A DNA stretch of 64,000 nt from Peptococcaceae bacterium 1109 (GCA_001028815.1 LDJB01000002.1:434001-498000); one strand, 5' to 3'. Shown: positions 42,499 to 50,980, counted from the first letter of the stretch. Translations and numbers: made by a program. Notes: generated from the sequence alone by a model not told the origin.

Positions 42499-42889
42499 TC
42501 CTCTCTCCCCCGTTCCCGGCAGTGTCTGCGAGCTTCTGTCGAACATGTAGGAGAATTGCCTCCGCATCATATCCCAGCGCCTGCATGGCCGTGACAAATT
42601 CCTCCACCAATGTGCTTACCATATCTCCCCTCGTCTCCTCGACAATACTGCGTTCTGCCCTCACGAAGGTACCTTGGCCTCGCAAGGTTTCAACAATCCC
42701 GAGTAGTTCCATCTCCCGATACGCCCTTTGCACCGTGTTTGCATTCACCTGCAGCTGCACAGCGAGGTCACGCTGAGATGGAAGTTTGTCTCCCGGCTTA
42801 AGTACCCCCGTGGCAATCTGCCGCTTGATATCCTCGATAATCTGCAAATAGATTGGCCTTGACTGGTCAAATTCAACCTTCAACTGCAT
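42488..42889 (-). CDS. GntR-family regulator, YtrA subfamily
   Basis: The 133-residue protein has the short YtrA layout: a winged helix (RPIYLQIIEDIKRQIATGVLKPGDKLPSQRDLAVQLQVNANTVQRAYREMELLGIVETLRGQGTFV) followed by only ~55 residues of dimerising helices. YtrA-type regulators repress their own ABC operon. A perfect 26-bp palindrome sits at its promoter. ATG 42889 follows GGGGGG. Confidence 0.93.
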   Translation of the reverse strand: MQLKVEFDQSRPIYLQIIEDIKRQIATGVLKPGDKLPSQRDLAVQLQVNANTVQRAYREMELLGIVETLRGQGTFVRAERSIVEETRGDMVSTLVEEFVTAMQALGYDAEAILLHVRQKLADTAGNGGERNGK

Positions 42890-42907
42890 CCCCCCTATTG
42901 GGACACT

Positions 42908-42933
42908 TAGTGCACTAGGCGCCTAGTGCACTA
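42908..42933. promoter_or_regulatory. Perfect 26-bp palindrome, likely YtrA-type operator
   Basis: Each half reads TAGTGCACTAGGC (42908-42920 and its exact reverse complement 42921-42933). It starts 2 bp downstream of the -10 and covers the expected transcription start, where a bound repressor would block initiation. Confidence 0.9.
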
Positions 42934-42935
42934 TT

Positions 42936-42965
42936 AGTATATCCCGCGCGGGGAAGAACTGTCAA
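42936..42965 (-). promoter_or_regulatory. Promoter of the gntR-ABC operon
   Basis: TTGACA (42965-42960) and TATACT (42941-42936) on the minus strand with an 18-bp spacer. Confidence 0.85.
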
Positions 42966-42989
42966 CCCCGCGGGGAGAAAAAAAGCGCG

Positions 42990-43017
42990 AAAAAAGAGGG
43001 CTTCCTCAAAACCCTCT
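42990..43017 (-). terminator. Terminator after the GNAT gene
   Basis: AGAGGG (42995-43000) pairs with CCCTCT (43012-43017) with an 11-nt loop; on the minus strand T5-6 follows. Confidence 0.75.
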
Positions 43018-43018
43018 C

Positions 43019-43570
43019 CTAGTCGATTTCTTTGCCCATAAGGACAGTGTCCACAAACCCTCCGTGTACTCGCATATCCCGGGACATGCGCCCTTCCACC
43101 TTAAAACCACACTTTTCATAAAGCGCCATGGCTCGCTGATTGTCCGCCCGCACCCGGAGGTTTACTTTACGGATAATCCCTGTTTCATGGCACCAATCCA
43201 GGAAAGCGCTTAAGAGCGCGGTACCGATTCCTCTGTGCCAATGAGGCTGCCGCACGCTCATGCCGAACTCCCCAACGTGGGCGATGCGGGGCCGGCCTCC
43301 AGCAGCGAAGGACAGAGTGGCAGCGATTTCACCGTCCAGTATCCCTAGAAGATAGATACCATTCTTCCGTTCCTGCATCTTTCTCAGATATTCCTGTTCT
43401 TCAGCAAGGGTTATGCCAAATTCCCCAGGGCCGAACGTAAGGTTATCTGATTCGCCGCTCACCGCATCTAGATACTCCAGGAGCGCTTCCCCATCCTCCG
43501 GCGCAGCCTCCCGGATGAGCAATTCGCCGCCATCCTTCAGCTTTACACTCACAGGTTGAAACTTTGCCAT
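43019..43570 (-). CDS. GNAT-family N-acetyltransferase
   Basis: The 183-residue protein has the GNAT fold: LLIREAAPEDGEALLEYL at the start, the beta4 strand VGEFGMSVRQPHW, the acetyl-CoA pyrophosphate loop HRGIGTALLSAFLDW, and the C-terminal VRADNQRAMALYEKCGFKVEGRMSRD typical of RimJ/ribosomal-protein-type or small-molecule acetyltransferases. ATG 43570 follows AAGGAGAAG by 6 nt. It lies 81 bp after the lipase-InlB gene. Substrate unknown. Confidence 0.92.
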   Translation of the reverse strand: MAKFQPVSVKLKDGGELLIREAAPEDGEALLEYLDAVSGESDNLTFGPGEFGITLAEEQEYLRKMQERKNGIYLLGILDGEIAATLSFAAGGRPRIAHVGEFGMSVRQPHWHRGIGTALLSAFLDWCHETGIIRKVNLRVRADNQRAMALYEKCGFKVEGRMSRDMRVHGGFVDTVLMGKEID

Positions 43571-43651
43571 GGTTGACTTCTCCTTATGTTGGGCGGATCT
43601 TGGGTACAGGACATTCTCCATCTCCTCAGGATTTCCTGCAAGCTGGATGGC

Positions 43652-46600
43652 TTATGGGTACTTCGGCTTAAAGCGGGAGTCATAGGTGGAGAAGAAGAAC
43701 TCGCTGCCAAGGGCTTCGTAGATTTCTCCTCGGTCCGTCCGCACATAGCAGCGCACCTCAAACCAGTCTCGATCACGCAAGTAGCCCTTGGTAAAGCCGT
43801 TTGCTTGGACGGAGTACAGGGCCTGAAGGGGGAAGTTGTACTCCCCGGGGCCAGATGTATGGAGGTACTCTTCATCCAGTATTACACTGCCGTTACCGTT
43901 GTAGACCCTAATCCCAACCGCATCTATGGGGTATGTCCACCTCACGGTAGCCATGACAATAAAGTAATCTATATCGGACTGTCTTTGATCCCAGAACGCC
44001 TTGACGATCTGTGTGGGCCGTTCCCGCACCGGTTTGACCCACTCCCACTCCGCATAGAGCCTTGTCGTTTCCTCTGTTGCCTCGAAGGTATCGCCAGGCA
44101 TGGCCTTTTGCGTTGAGCGTTTTGAGCCCACAAGCCAACCAGTGAACCGGTGATCTCTTCGGGTGGGTATGGTACTACTAATTACAAACGTGGGGTCTGT
44201 AGAAGACTCGGTACGGGGAACCCCTGTGCCGCCGTTCCCATCGTAGATGATTTTGTACACAATGGCCTTCTCCCACTGTGCGTAGTATTCAAGGACTGCT
44301 TGCGCCTTGCCTTTACCCACCTGTCCTTCCACTTCCTCGCCTGGCTGCACCACTTTGTTCTTCGGATCATTTCCCAAGAGCCAGCCGGTGAAGTTGTAGC
44401 CATTGCGGGTGGGCTGAGCCTCAGGCAGGGAAAAGTGCACCGTTCCCTGGGCATCTTTAGCCACGCTATGAGATGGAGGAGCACCTTCCCCTTCGTTAGC
44501 GTTGTAGCGGATAGTCACTTCGCCGTAGGCTTCTCCGGGGGTTGCCCACTGGGCAAAGTACTCAAATACCTCATTGCTGGTAGGGCTGCTGGTTGTAAGG
44601 GCCACGTTTTCCTTGGGGTGCTGAATGCCATGGCGCGGATCGTTGTGAATCATCCAGCCCATAAAGACATAACCCTGCCGTGATGGCTGCTGCGCGGGGA
44701 TCTGGAAGTTCACCCGCCCCTGGCCATCCTTAGTGACAGTTTGGGCAAGCGGTGCACCGCTTCCGCCAGCAAGATTGTACTTGATCGTTACCGTACCGTA
44801 GTCTGTTGTCTTCTTCCGCCACTGCGCGTAATACGTCAGCACACCTGCATCGGCGCCCATGCGGATCACTTGGTTTGGTTGGTCGATATCATAGTCAGAG
44901 CTGTTTTCCAGCCGCCAGCCAGTAAACTCATACCCCGCTCTTGTGGGCACAACACTGGAAAGGCGGAAAGTTATCCCGCCACCCACGGACTCAACGGTGT
45001 GGCTGTTAGGGGCACCGGAGCCGCCGTTGGCGTTGTACTGGATAAGGACCGTCCCTTTTTCCAGCGACATCTTGCTCGTGAAAACGAACCAGCATTCCTT
45101 TGGCTTTTCATCCGATGAGATGAAGAAGTACCGCGTGCTGCCATCAGATAACACCGCCCTCTTTGTCGCAGTAATTCGATATGAGTCCGGTTTTGAAGAT
45201 ACATAGGTGTAGGGAGTGGACGCGGTTGGTTTTTCGTAGCAATCAAGCCTGTAGTTCTTAGGAATGGTGATGCTAAACCCGCCTTCTACCAACTCTACTA
45301 CCTTTAACGCCTCTTTCTGCGGCGTGTCTCTCCTTGGGGGTGAAGGCGTAGGTGAAGGTGTAGGTGAAGGCGCAGGTGCAGGCGTAGGGGGCGGCGCCAC
45401 CACTCTGGGACCGAATGAATGATACCTCAAACCTGCCAGATACAGCTCTGGATAGTGCGCTGCAGTAACTGTACTCATCAACTTATCGAGTAATACACGA
45501 GTAAGAACAACTCCCGCACTTCCCTTGGTGAACATTATTCCAAGCGCAATTTCCATCATGGCATTGTCGCTCTTGCCAGAAGAAGCGGCCATTTTTTTGC
45601 CCATAGTCTCAAGGAGACCCTGAAACGCGGGCCAATTTACACCAGAAGGAACGGTCGAGGGGTCTTCCCCGCTTAGCAAGAGAACCAATGCCCCGATTGA
45701 CTCTAATCCTTGGGGTATGCTGAAAGCGACCAGGTCAACTACGTACGGGAGCAAGTCAAGCAATACTTCATCGGCCAGCGGCACTGAGGGAATCTTGTGA
45801 CTGGTAATCCGCTGGTATTCCCTCTCCCAGTCCGGATGATAAAGGCGGAACCCCTCCGTAAGCTTGGTAGTGTGTTCAGGTACATAGAGGTCTCTCCCAT
45901 ACCGTCTATAGTGACCCACGCTCTTGGGAGGAAGCTGGGGAATAAGGTCTCTTGGATTGATGATATTGAAAATGCTGGAATACTTGGAAGCATTATGGTT
46001 CGACTTAGTAGTAGTCTTGGGGGTGGCAAACGTATACACAAACAGATCCTTTGGCCTTAACACATAGTTGGCAACAGGTGAGCCCTCTGGTTCTCCCATG
46101 CGCTCAAAAGCCGCTAATACGTTGGCCATAAATGCCCCTGTGAGATTCGCTATAGCAGCCCCTCTGCTATACCCAACGATCCAAAGCTTAATATGGCCTT
46201 GGAGGCGTGCTTCGTGTTTGCCTAGATATTTAAGCAACTTATCTACTACCTGCAGGTAGGCATCAAATCCATGATGCCCCCAACTGCTGATGTTAAAATT
46301 CCCGACCCACTCGTTTTCGTAGCGGCCCCCTCTAATGGCCACAACTACCAGATTGCATTCATCATCCAGCCTTTTGCTGGCAATTATCGCGCCGATGGAG
46401 TCTTTCGTAGGCTGGCCACCATAGAGGCTGCAGTCATAGTTGCCCTCAGTCATATCAAAACCTGCGGCCCTCAAGACATCGATCACATTGCTCGCCGCGA
46501 TTTCCGCCTTGTACCCTCCGCTTGGAGCGGCCATAGAGTTAAAGGCAGACATGGCCAAGAGCAAAGACATCTCGGCCAATTCTGGGTTATAGGTCCGCGA

Positions 46601-46780
46601 ATCCACGTAAAAGTGACGATCTGAGTAGTTCATCGTGGCCCTACTGGGGAGACCCTTTTCTGAGGGAGGATACGTCACATTGATATTAACATCTGCTGCG
46701 TGGGCCGAGCTGCTCACCAAGATCAACAGCAACGAGAGGACTGCCACACAGATTCCTCTCGGACTAGTTACCCCTTTCAC
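43652..46780 (-). CDS. Large secreted protein: lipase-like alpha/beta-hydrolase plus InlB-type repeats
   Basis: The 1042-residue protein has a signal peptide (ICVAVLSLLLILVSSSAHA). Its first ~470 residues contain a class-3-lipase-like core with nucleophile elbow GYS205RG and a later YTFATPKTT strand plus a NIINPRDLIPQLP acid/turn region. A Pro-Thr-Ser linker encoded by a 12-bp tandem repeat follows. Then come about four InlB/Listeria-Bacteroides repeats (I-Y-N-x-G-G-x-G-A-P ... P-T-R-x-G-Y-x-F-T-G-W) and a C-terminal beta domain. GTG 46780 is preferred (GGAGGTG 5 nt upstream); ATG 46795 is an alternative. It is last in the CsgG/PEGA operon, suggesting surface or extracellular display. Confidence 0.8.
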   Translation of the reverse strand: MKGVTSPRGICVAVLSLLLILVSSSAHAADVNINVTYPPSEKGLPSRATMNYSDRHFYVDSRTYNPELAEMSLLLAMSAFNSMAAPSGGYKAEIAASNVIDVLRAAGFDMTEGNYDCSLYGGQPTKDSIGAIIASKRLDDECNLVVVAIRGGRYENEWVGNFNISSWGHHGFDAYLQVVDKLLKYLGKHEARLQGHIKLWIVGYSRGAAIANLTGAFMANVLAAFERMGEPEGSPVANYVLRPKDLFVYTFATPKTTTKSNHNASKYSSIFNIINPRDLIPQLPPKSVGHYRRYGRDLYVPEHTTKLTEGFRLYHPDWEREYQRITSHKIPSVPLADEVLLDLLPYVVDLVAFSIPQGLESIGALVLLLSGEDPSTVPSGVNWPAFQGLLETMGKKMAASSGKSDNAMMEIALGIMFTKGSAGVVLTRVLLDKLMSTVTAAHYPELYLAGLRYHSFGPRVVAPPPTPAPAPSPTPSPTPSPPRRDTPQKEALKVVELVEGGFSITIPKNYRLDCYEKPTASTPYTYVSSKPDSYRITATKRAVLSDGSTRYFFISSDEKPKECWFVFTSKMSLEKGTVLIQYNANGGSGAPNSHTVESVGGGITFRLSSVVPTRAGYEFTGWRLENSSDYDIDQPNQVIRMGADAGVLTYYAQWRKKTTDYGTVTIKYNLAGGSGAPLAQTVTKDGQGRVNFQIPAQQPSRQGYVFMGWMIHNDPRHGIQHPKENVALTTSSPTSNEVFEYFAQWATPGEAYGEVTIRYNANEGEGAPPSHSVAKDAQGTVHFSLPEAQPTRNGYNFTGWLLGNDPKNKVVQPGEEVEGQVGKGKAQAVLEYYAQWEKAIVYKIIYDGNGGTGVPRTESSTDPTFVISSTIPTRRDHRFTGWLVGSKRSTQKAMPGDTFEATEETTRLYAEWEWVKPVRERPTQIVKAFWDQRQSDIDYFIVMATVRWTYPIDAVGIRVYNGNGSVILDEEYLHTSGPGEYNFPLQALYSVQANGFTKGYLRDRDWFEVRCYVRTDRGEIYEALGSEFFFSTYDSRFKPKYP
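45339..45386. repeat. 12-bp tandem repeat encoding the Pro/Ser/Thr linker
   Basis: Four near-identical 12-bp units (GGTGAAGGCGTA type) encode PSPT-like residues between the hydrolase and the repeat domains; unit number could vary by slippage. Confidence 0.8.
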
Positions 46781-46837
46781 GTGCCCACCTCCCATCGTGT
46801 CTCTCCTCCGGTTCATTCCTGTTGCATGGGAAATGCA

Positions 46838-47059
46838 TTAGTTGTTGCGGGGGTTAAGAACAGCATTCACCCGCAACCCATCGAAGGCGATGATCTCATT
46901 GCTCCATGGAGCATAACCCTCTGCCCGGATCTCAATCCGGTGGCTCCCTGGAGTCATGTTCAAGGTTAGAGGTGTAACCCCGCGGTATCTTCTGTCTAAG
47001 TAAACCTCGGCACCTGTCGGTTTTGAGTCCACGTAAGCAAATACTTCGGTGAGCTCAGG
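46838..47059 (-). pseudogene. PEGA domain in frame after the stop of the CsgG-like fragment
   Basis: The 73 codons directly following the TAA at 47062-47060 stay open in the same frame and encode a full PEGA domain: VFAYVDSKPTGAEVYLDRRYRG, TPLTLNMTPGSHRIEIRAEGY. The domain's first strand lies before the first usable start (GTG 47032), which also lacks an RBS. So either the upstream stop is a recent nonsense mutation, or it is read through. PEGA domains occur on surface proteins and often follow CsgG-like domains. Confidence 0.6.
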
Positions 47060-47434
47060 TTATTCAGCTTCCTTCTGTGCTTCAGCCTTTAGTAGCTCAG
47101 GCAGCGCATTTTGAAAAGCCTTCTCCAGCAAAGTGCGGAGGATCTGGGCCTGATTTGGCGTCTTCATGCCCAAAAGCACTTCTTCATGGGAGACAGCGAA
47201 CGATGCGGCCCGTTCAACCACACCTGTGGTGGTATTTGCCAGGCGGATGTCCCCTGTTATGCTGGCGGTAAGTTTCTCTGTTGTAGCTCCGTAGCTTTCG
47301 AAAGTCAGGATCTCCTGGTCGTAGGAACTCAGAGTACCGATGGCCAGGTAATCCGCGGCAAGAAGCCTGCCCACCTCAATGGTGGATGCATCAAGGTCTA
47401 TTAGCCCCGTTAGGGAAAGCTTCTTCTTCAACAC
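47060..47434 (-). pseudogene. C-terminal half of a second CsgG-like domain
   Basis: The frame encodes LSLTGLIDLDASTIEVGRLLAADYLAIGTLSSYDQ, ITGDIRLANTTTGVVERAASF and LLEKAFQNALPELL. These match the second half of a CsgG fold (compare DVLVLGTVNVLEQ and LSARLVDVNTGVILGS in the gene just upstream) but the N-terminal half is missing. It overlaps the preceding csgG-like gene by 44 bp in another frame and has a fair RBS (GAGGG, 6 nt before GTG 47434). It could be a 5'-truncated paralogue left by recombination, or a translated half-domain. Its stop is followed in frame by the PEGA segment. Confidence 0.6.
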
Positions 47435-48233
47435 TGATAGCCCTCAGGGTTCCAACAGGGACTTCCACCGGTTTTGTCAAGCCTGCGACTCGCACCACTT
47501 GGCTGACGGCAAACCTGTCGCCACGCTTCACGTTGTGGACTGCACCTAAGTTGAGGACGTATTTATCGCCCACCACTGCTAGAATGTTACCTACGAGCGG
47601 CTCTGTGTCGAGTTCCAAGTTGCGAAAAGCGTCATCAAAGCTGGCGGCTAGATCCTCCACCGCCTCAGCCAGGGCTTTACCCAGCAACGAGTCTTTGAAC
47701 GCTTGACTACTGAACGAAATGCCGTAGAAGTCCTCAACGGCAAAGCTAAGGCCCGTTTCCGTACCGGAGCCTTGCACTGAACCTAGAATCACACCGGTGT
47801 TTACATCAACAAGGCGGGCACTCAGCTCAACCCGGGCGGTGGAACCCCGCAGAATGACAAGGCCTGCTTTAACTCCCCCGCCCTCTTTTTGCTCCAGGAC
47901 ATTCACAGTGCCTAGCACCAGCACATCCGCGCCGAGGAGGCGTCCGATCTCAGCAGCAGTGAAGGTATCCACACGCCCCGAGTAGCCGAAATGCTGTTCG
48001 GTGAGGATCTGTTCCATGCGTGTCCGCTCAATCACCTTCAGCCAATCACATTCGGAGAGGCGGTCTGTAAGAGATTCTGTGATGCCTTTGATCATCTGAT
48101 CCCGATCCAGGTACCAATCGCGAATCTCTGTACCTTCAAAGGGCAGCACGGCTGCAGTGAACTTCGCGAATGCGCTGCCCTGGGCAGCACCAAGTAAGAT
48201 TACCAAACACAAAACAAGCAGCTTCGGCTTCAT
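47391..48233 (-). CDS. Secreted CsgG-family protein
   Basis: The 280-residue protein has a signal peptide (LLVLCLVILLGAAQGSAFA), a CsgG-type domain (FTAAVLPFEGTEIRD, LSECDWLKVIERTRMEQILTEQHFGYSGRVDTFTAAEIGRLLGADVLVLGTV, VELSARLVDVNTGVILGS) and a C-terminal ~60-residue small beta domain (VLNLGAVHNVKRGDRFAVSQ). CsgG in curli systems forms an outer-membrane secretion pore, but CsgG-like proteins also serve as generic outer-membrane-associated lipoproteins. There is no lipobox Cys here. The ATG overlaps nothing and lies 15 bp after the preceding gene. Confidence 0.82.
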   Translation of the reverse strand: MKPKLLVLCLVILLGAAQGSAFAKFTAAVLPFEGTEIRDWYLDRDQMIKGITESLTDRLSECDWLKVIERTRMEQILTEQHFGYSGRVDTFTAAEIGRLLGADVLVLGTVNVLEQKEGGGVKAGLVILRGSTARVELSARLVDVNTGVILGSVQGSGTETGLSFAVEDFYGISFSSQAFKDSLLGKALAEAVEDLAASFDDAFRNLELDTEPLVGNILAVVGDKYVLNLGAVHNVKRGDRFAVSQVVRVAGLTKPVEVPVGTLRAISVEEEAFPNGANRP

Positions 48234-48248
48234 TCCCAGTCCCCCTCA

Positions 48249-49058
48249 CTAGTAACTGCCAGCGGCCTGCATGAACAGGCGGCCCTCTTCCGCGTTCAGC
48301 AACTCCAAAGGAAGCTCGTACGTTATTTCTCCGGCCAGTTGAAAGGCGGTCAGTTCCGTAAGAATCTCTAGCCTTCCCGCATCCCAACTGAACTCCACGA
48401 TGGCCACATCCCTTATGCCGCCCATCTCCTGCAGGCGCTCTGCGATAAACTGGAGGTACGGGAAGTCTATGTTGATTACCTCTAAGAGAATGAGGGCATG
48501 GCGGCTGCTGTAGCGTTCAGGCAAGGTTTTAAGGAGGAAATCAGCCATCTCCTCACCGGCGGTGGTGGTGGCCTTATCTGAGGCTATGGAGGCCACAATG
48601 TCTACTCCCACTCCATGGACTTGATGATTTATGACTATCTGCTCTAGTACTGGATTGATAACTTTCAAATCTACCGTCCCTTGGTAGGATAGGAGGCCCA
48701 TAGTATCAGCGAGCATGGTGGAGCTGGCAGAACCGATTACCAGTAAATCGGCATCATATTCTTCTTGTAATGCCGCAATGGCGGTTTTGTCGCCGCGCAA
48801 GGCGCCATCAAAGAGATGGGTTATTTCCCCAGTGGTGACTGCAAAGCCGTCCTGGACTAAGCGATCGATGATCACTTTCTCTGCGTTGGAGTTAGGGAAG
48901 AATTGCCCCAAATCAAGGGTGGGAACCATCACCAACAAGGTTGGGCTATTCTGCTGCTTAATGCCTCCTGCCCCCACACTGCCGTCGTAAGCAAGTACCG
49001 CTGCAGAGCAAGCAAGGCATGCTGCTAAGAGTGCACAAATCCATCGGAAAACTCTCAC
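48249..49058 (-). CDS. Secreted CsgG/FlgT-like protein
   Basis: The 269-residue protein has an N-terminal hydrophobic segment (ICALLAACLACSAAVLA) with a possible lipobox LAAC or SPase I site AVLA. The domain LLVMVPTLDLGQFFPNSNAEKVIIDRLVQDGFAVTTGEITHLF and the EYDADLLVIGSASS strand resemble a divergent CsgG fold. The C-terminal part (FPYLQFIAERLQEMGGIRDVAIVEFSWDAGRLEILTEL) resembles FlgT-type domains that bind wall or outer membrane structures. GTG 49058 is preferred with GAGGGGG upstream. It is the first gene of the CsgG/PEGA/lipase operon. Confidence 0.55.
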   Translation of the reverse strand: MRVFRWICALLAACLACSAAVLAYDGSVGAGGIKQQNSPTLLVMVPTLDLGQFFPNSNAEKVIIDRLVQDGFAVTTGEITHLFDGALRGDKTAIAALQEEYDADLLVIGSASSTMLADTMGLLSYQGTVDLKVINPVLEQIVINHQVHGVGVDIVASIASDKATTTAGEEMADFLLKTLPERYSSRHALILLEVINIDFPYLQFIAERLQEMGGIRDVAIVEFSWDAGRLEILTELTAFQLAGEITYELPLELLNAEEGRLFMQAAGSY

Positions 49059-49089
49059 GGCGATCCGCCCCCTCATCCATGACTTCCAC

Positions 49090-49118
49090 TATCAATCCAT
49101 CTCGTTAACTTCTGTCAA
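49090..49118 (-). promoter_or_regulatory. Promoter of the CsgG/PEGA/lipase operon
   Basis: TTGACA (49118-49113) and TTGATA (49095-49090) on the minus strand, 17 bp apart. Confidence 0.65.
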
Positions 49119-49390
49119 AATCGCCTGACATAATTTACACACTGTTCTTACTTGTCCCTTGAAATTCCTGCCATTTATGTCAGAATTTAGAGACAATCGT
49201 TTCCAGATTGCCCTCCCTCACCCTCCCACTGCCTGGCAGCCGCAAGTGGGCGTCCTCCACACCATCGAACTGGCCCGTGTGGAAATGGGTGCACATCAAC
49301 TCAGTGGCACCGTTCAAATCGTTTCGCAGCAAGATCCGGAAGTGGAAAAAACGGAACGCAGGCACCTAACCATTCACCAGAAAATAGGAA
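49119..49390 (+). other. Non-coding or decayed stretch with a possible gene fragment
   Basis: No complete gene lies here. On the plus strand 49177-49385 has coding-like composition (FQIALPHPPTAWQPQVGVL, HTIELARVEMGAHQLSGTV), but it has no good RBS and its frame runs through a terminator into the antisense of degV, so it is at best a truncated remnant. Confidence 0.25.
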
Positions 49391-49417
49391 AGCCGCTAGG
49401 CTGCTCACCTAGCGGCT
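49391..49417 (-). terminator. Terminator after the DegV gene
   Basis: AGCCGCTAGG (49391-49400) pairs with CCTAGCGGCT (49408-49417); T-rich on the minus side. Confidence 0.85.
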
Positions 49418-49445
49418 CCTTATTCGATTCGCGACGCTTGATGTG

Positions 49446-50288
49446 TTATAGCTCATCAGCGTATGCTGCAATGCCCAACATGCCTTGGCCTCCGTGCACT
49501 GCCAAGGAGGCGCCCATCTCGGCGACAAAAACCTGAGCACAGCGCAGGCGGTCTTCCACTCTGGCCTTAAATTCCTCTGCCATTTCCAGTGCATTGCTGT
49601 GCAACACAGCGATGGTAAGTTTTTCACTTGGAAAACGCTCTTCCACAAGGGAAATCATGCGCTGCAGTGCCTGAGTGTAGGAGCGTTTTTTGTCAACAGC
49701 CTGCACCAGGCCATCCTTCACACCCAAGATAGGGTTGATGTTCAATAACGATGCCAACATAGCCTGTACCCTGCTGACCTTACCGCTTCGGGCCAGGTAT
49801 TTCAGAGTTGGCACAGCCACAAACACAGCCGTTTTCTGCTTAACCCGCTGAATAACCTCTAAGATCTCTTCCCGGCTCTTGCCTTTAAGAGCAGCTCGCG
49901 CTGCAACCAGAGCCGCAAATCCCTGCCCCATACTCGCTGATTCTGAATCAACTACGGTGATACGGATGGGGACGTGTCCCTTAAGGAGTTCAGCTACCTG
50001 AACAGTACCACTCTGTTTGGAAGTGATGTGAATTGAAATGATCTCTTTGGCCTTATCAACGAGTCTGTTGTAGACGTCGAGGAAGTCCCCTGGTGAAGGC
50101 TGAGAAGTAGTGACATTCTCCTTGTGTTCCAGCTGTGCATAGAACTCCTCCGGTGTTATGTCAATGCCTTCACGGAGGAACTGGTTGTCGATTTGAATTC
50201 CTACGGGCACAATTTCCAGCTCAACCTCTCTTGCCAGCTCTGGAGGTACACTCGCGGCGCTGTCAGTTACAATGGCTATGCGCTTCAC
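49446..50288 (-). CDS. DegV family fatty-acid-binding protein
   Basis: The 280-residue cytoplasmic protein has the DegV signatures: IVTDSAASVPPEL at the N-terminus, TSQPSPGDF, ITSKQSGTVQVAE with the Ser that contacts the carboxylate, and PTLKYLARSGKVSRVQAMLASLLNINPIL near the ligand pocket. DegV/FakB proteins hold fatty acids for phosphorylation by FakA in phospholipid synthesis. No fakA is in the window. GTG 50288 with GGTGA just upstream is the likely start. Confidence 0.93.
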   Translation of the reverse strand: MKRIAIVTDSAASVPPELAREVELEIVPVGIQIDNQFLREGIDITPEEFYAQLEHKENVTTSQPSPGDFLDVYNRLVDKAKEIISIHITSKQSGTVQVAELLKGHVPIRITVVDSESASMGQGFAALVAARAALKGKSREEILEVIQRVKQKTAVFVAVPTLKYLARSGKVSRVQAMLASLLNINPILGVKDGLVQAVDKKRSYTQALQRMISLVEERFPSEKLTIAVLHSNALEMAEEFKARVEDRLRCAQVFVAEMGASLAVHGGQGMLGIAAYADEL

Positions 50289-50483
50289 GCTTTCACCAGC
50301 TTTCTAGATAAACTTGCTTCCTAGTTTTAGATTATTCCCCCAAATAGGCACTTATCCTGCATGGGCTTAGGTTCTTATTCTACCATACCATCCTGTTTCC
50401 AAATGTGAAAAAGAACCACAATTTCCGGAAGGGAAGTATATGAAAAAGGGGAATTGTTATGAAAAAACAGAGGAGGCAGGATT

Positions 50484-50662
50484 GTGAGACAGGTCTCGTT
50501 GCGTTGCGCGCTGTTGACGTTGATATTGGCCTTTTCTTGTGCAGTATCAGGAGGCGCTACACGACAGCTGGGATCGAGAGCTTCATCACAGATGCGCTGG
50601 AGGGCGGAGTGTTGGACGCAAAGGCCAAAAAGCAGATAGAGAACCTCATACAGGGGGTCTAG
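50484..50662 (+). pseudogene. Frameshifted small secreted-peptide gene
   Basis: GTG 50484 follows a strong AGGAGG (50471-50476) and encodes MRQVSLRCALLTLILAFSCAVSG, a convincing signal peptide. The same frame then turns to unlikely sequence and stops at 50639. Another frame covering 50575-50662 encodes the sensible helix AGIESFITDALEGGVLDAKAKKQIENLIQGV. One indel near 50560 would join them into a ~55-residue secreted peptide. I do not recognise the family. Confidence 0.4.
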
Positions 50663-50713
50663 AGGTGGAAATGAGCGTAATGCATCGCTGAACTACCGGA
50701 CATCTCTCTAGGC

Positions 50714-50980
50714 ATGGGTGCGGATGTTCTGTCTTATGAAGATGGGAGCAGCACCCGCGACAAGTACCAGGTTAAAGTCGCGTTTAACGATGCATGTGGA
50801 TACACTGTCCGTTTTTGGTGGTTCGGCAAGTTTCTGCTTTTCACCGGCGATGAATTAGCCGCTGATCCGAACACGAAAGACATAGCCCTGGATCCCTTCG
50901 ATGAAAGGTTTACGTTTGAACACTTTTCCGCGGACGCTCTGTCAGTCATAGGAACATTCACTACTGTAGCCACCCCTTAG
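50714..50980 (+). CDS. Possible small protein of unknown function
   Basis: An 88-residue frame (MGADVLSYEDGSSTRDKYQVKVAFNDACGYTV, then FWWFGKFLLFTGDELAADPN) has moderately protein-like composition. It has no clear RBS and follows a broken gene; it may be a remnant. No domain recognised. Confidence 0.3.
   Translation: MGADVLSYEDGSSTRDKYQVKVAFNDACGYTVRFWWFGKFLLFTGDELAADPNTKDIALDPFDERFTFEHFSADALSVIGTFTTVATP

Noticed and set aside
49180-49365. Minus-strand frame in the degV-CsgG gap
   Set aside because: No RBS and odd composition; if anything is coding it is the plus strand, and that too seems only a remnant.
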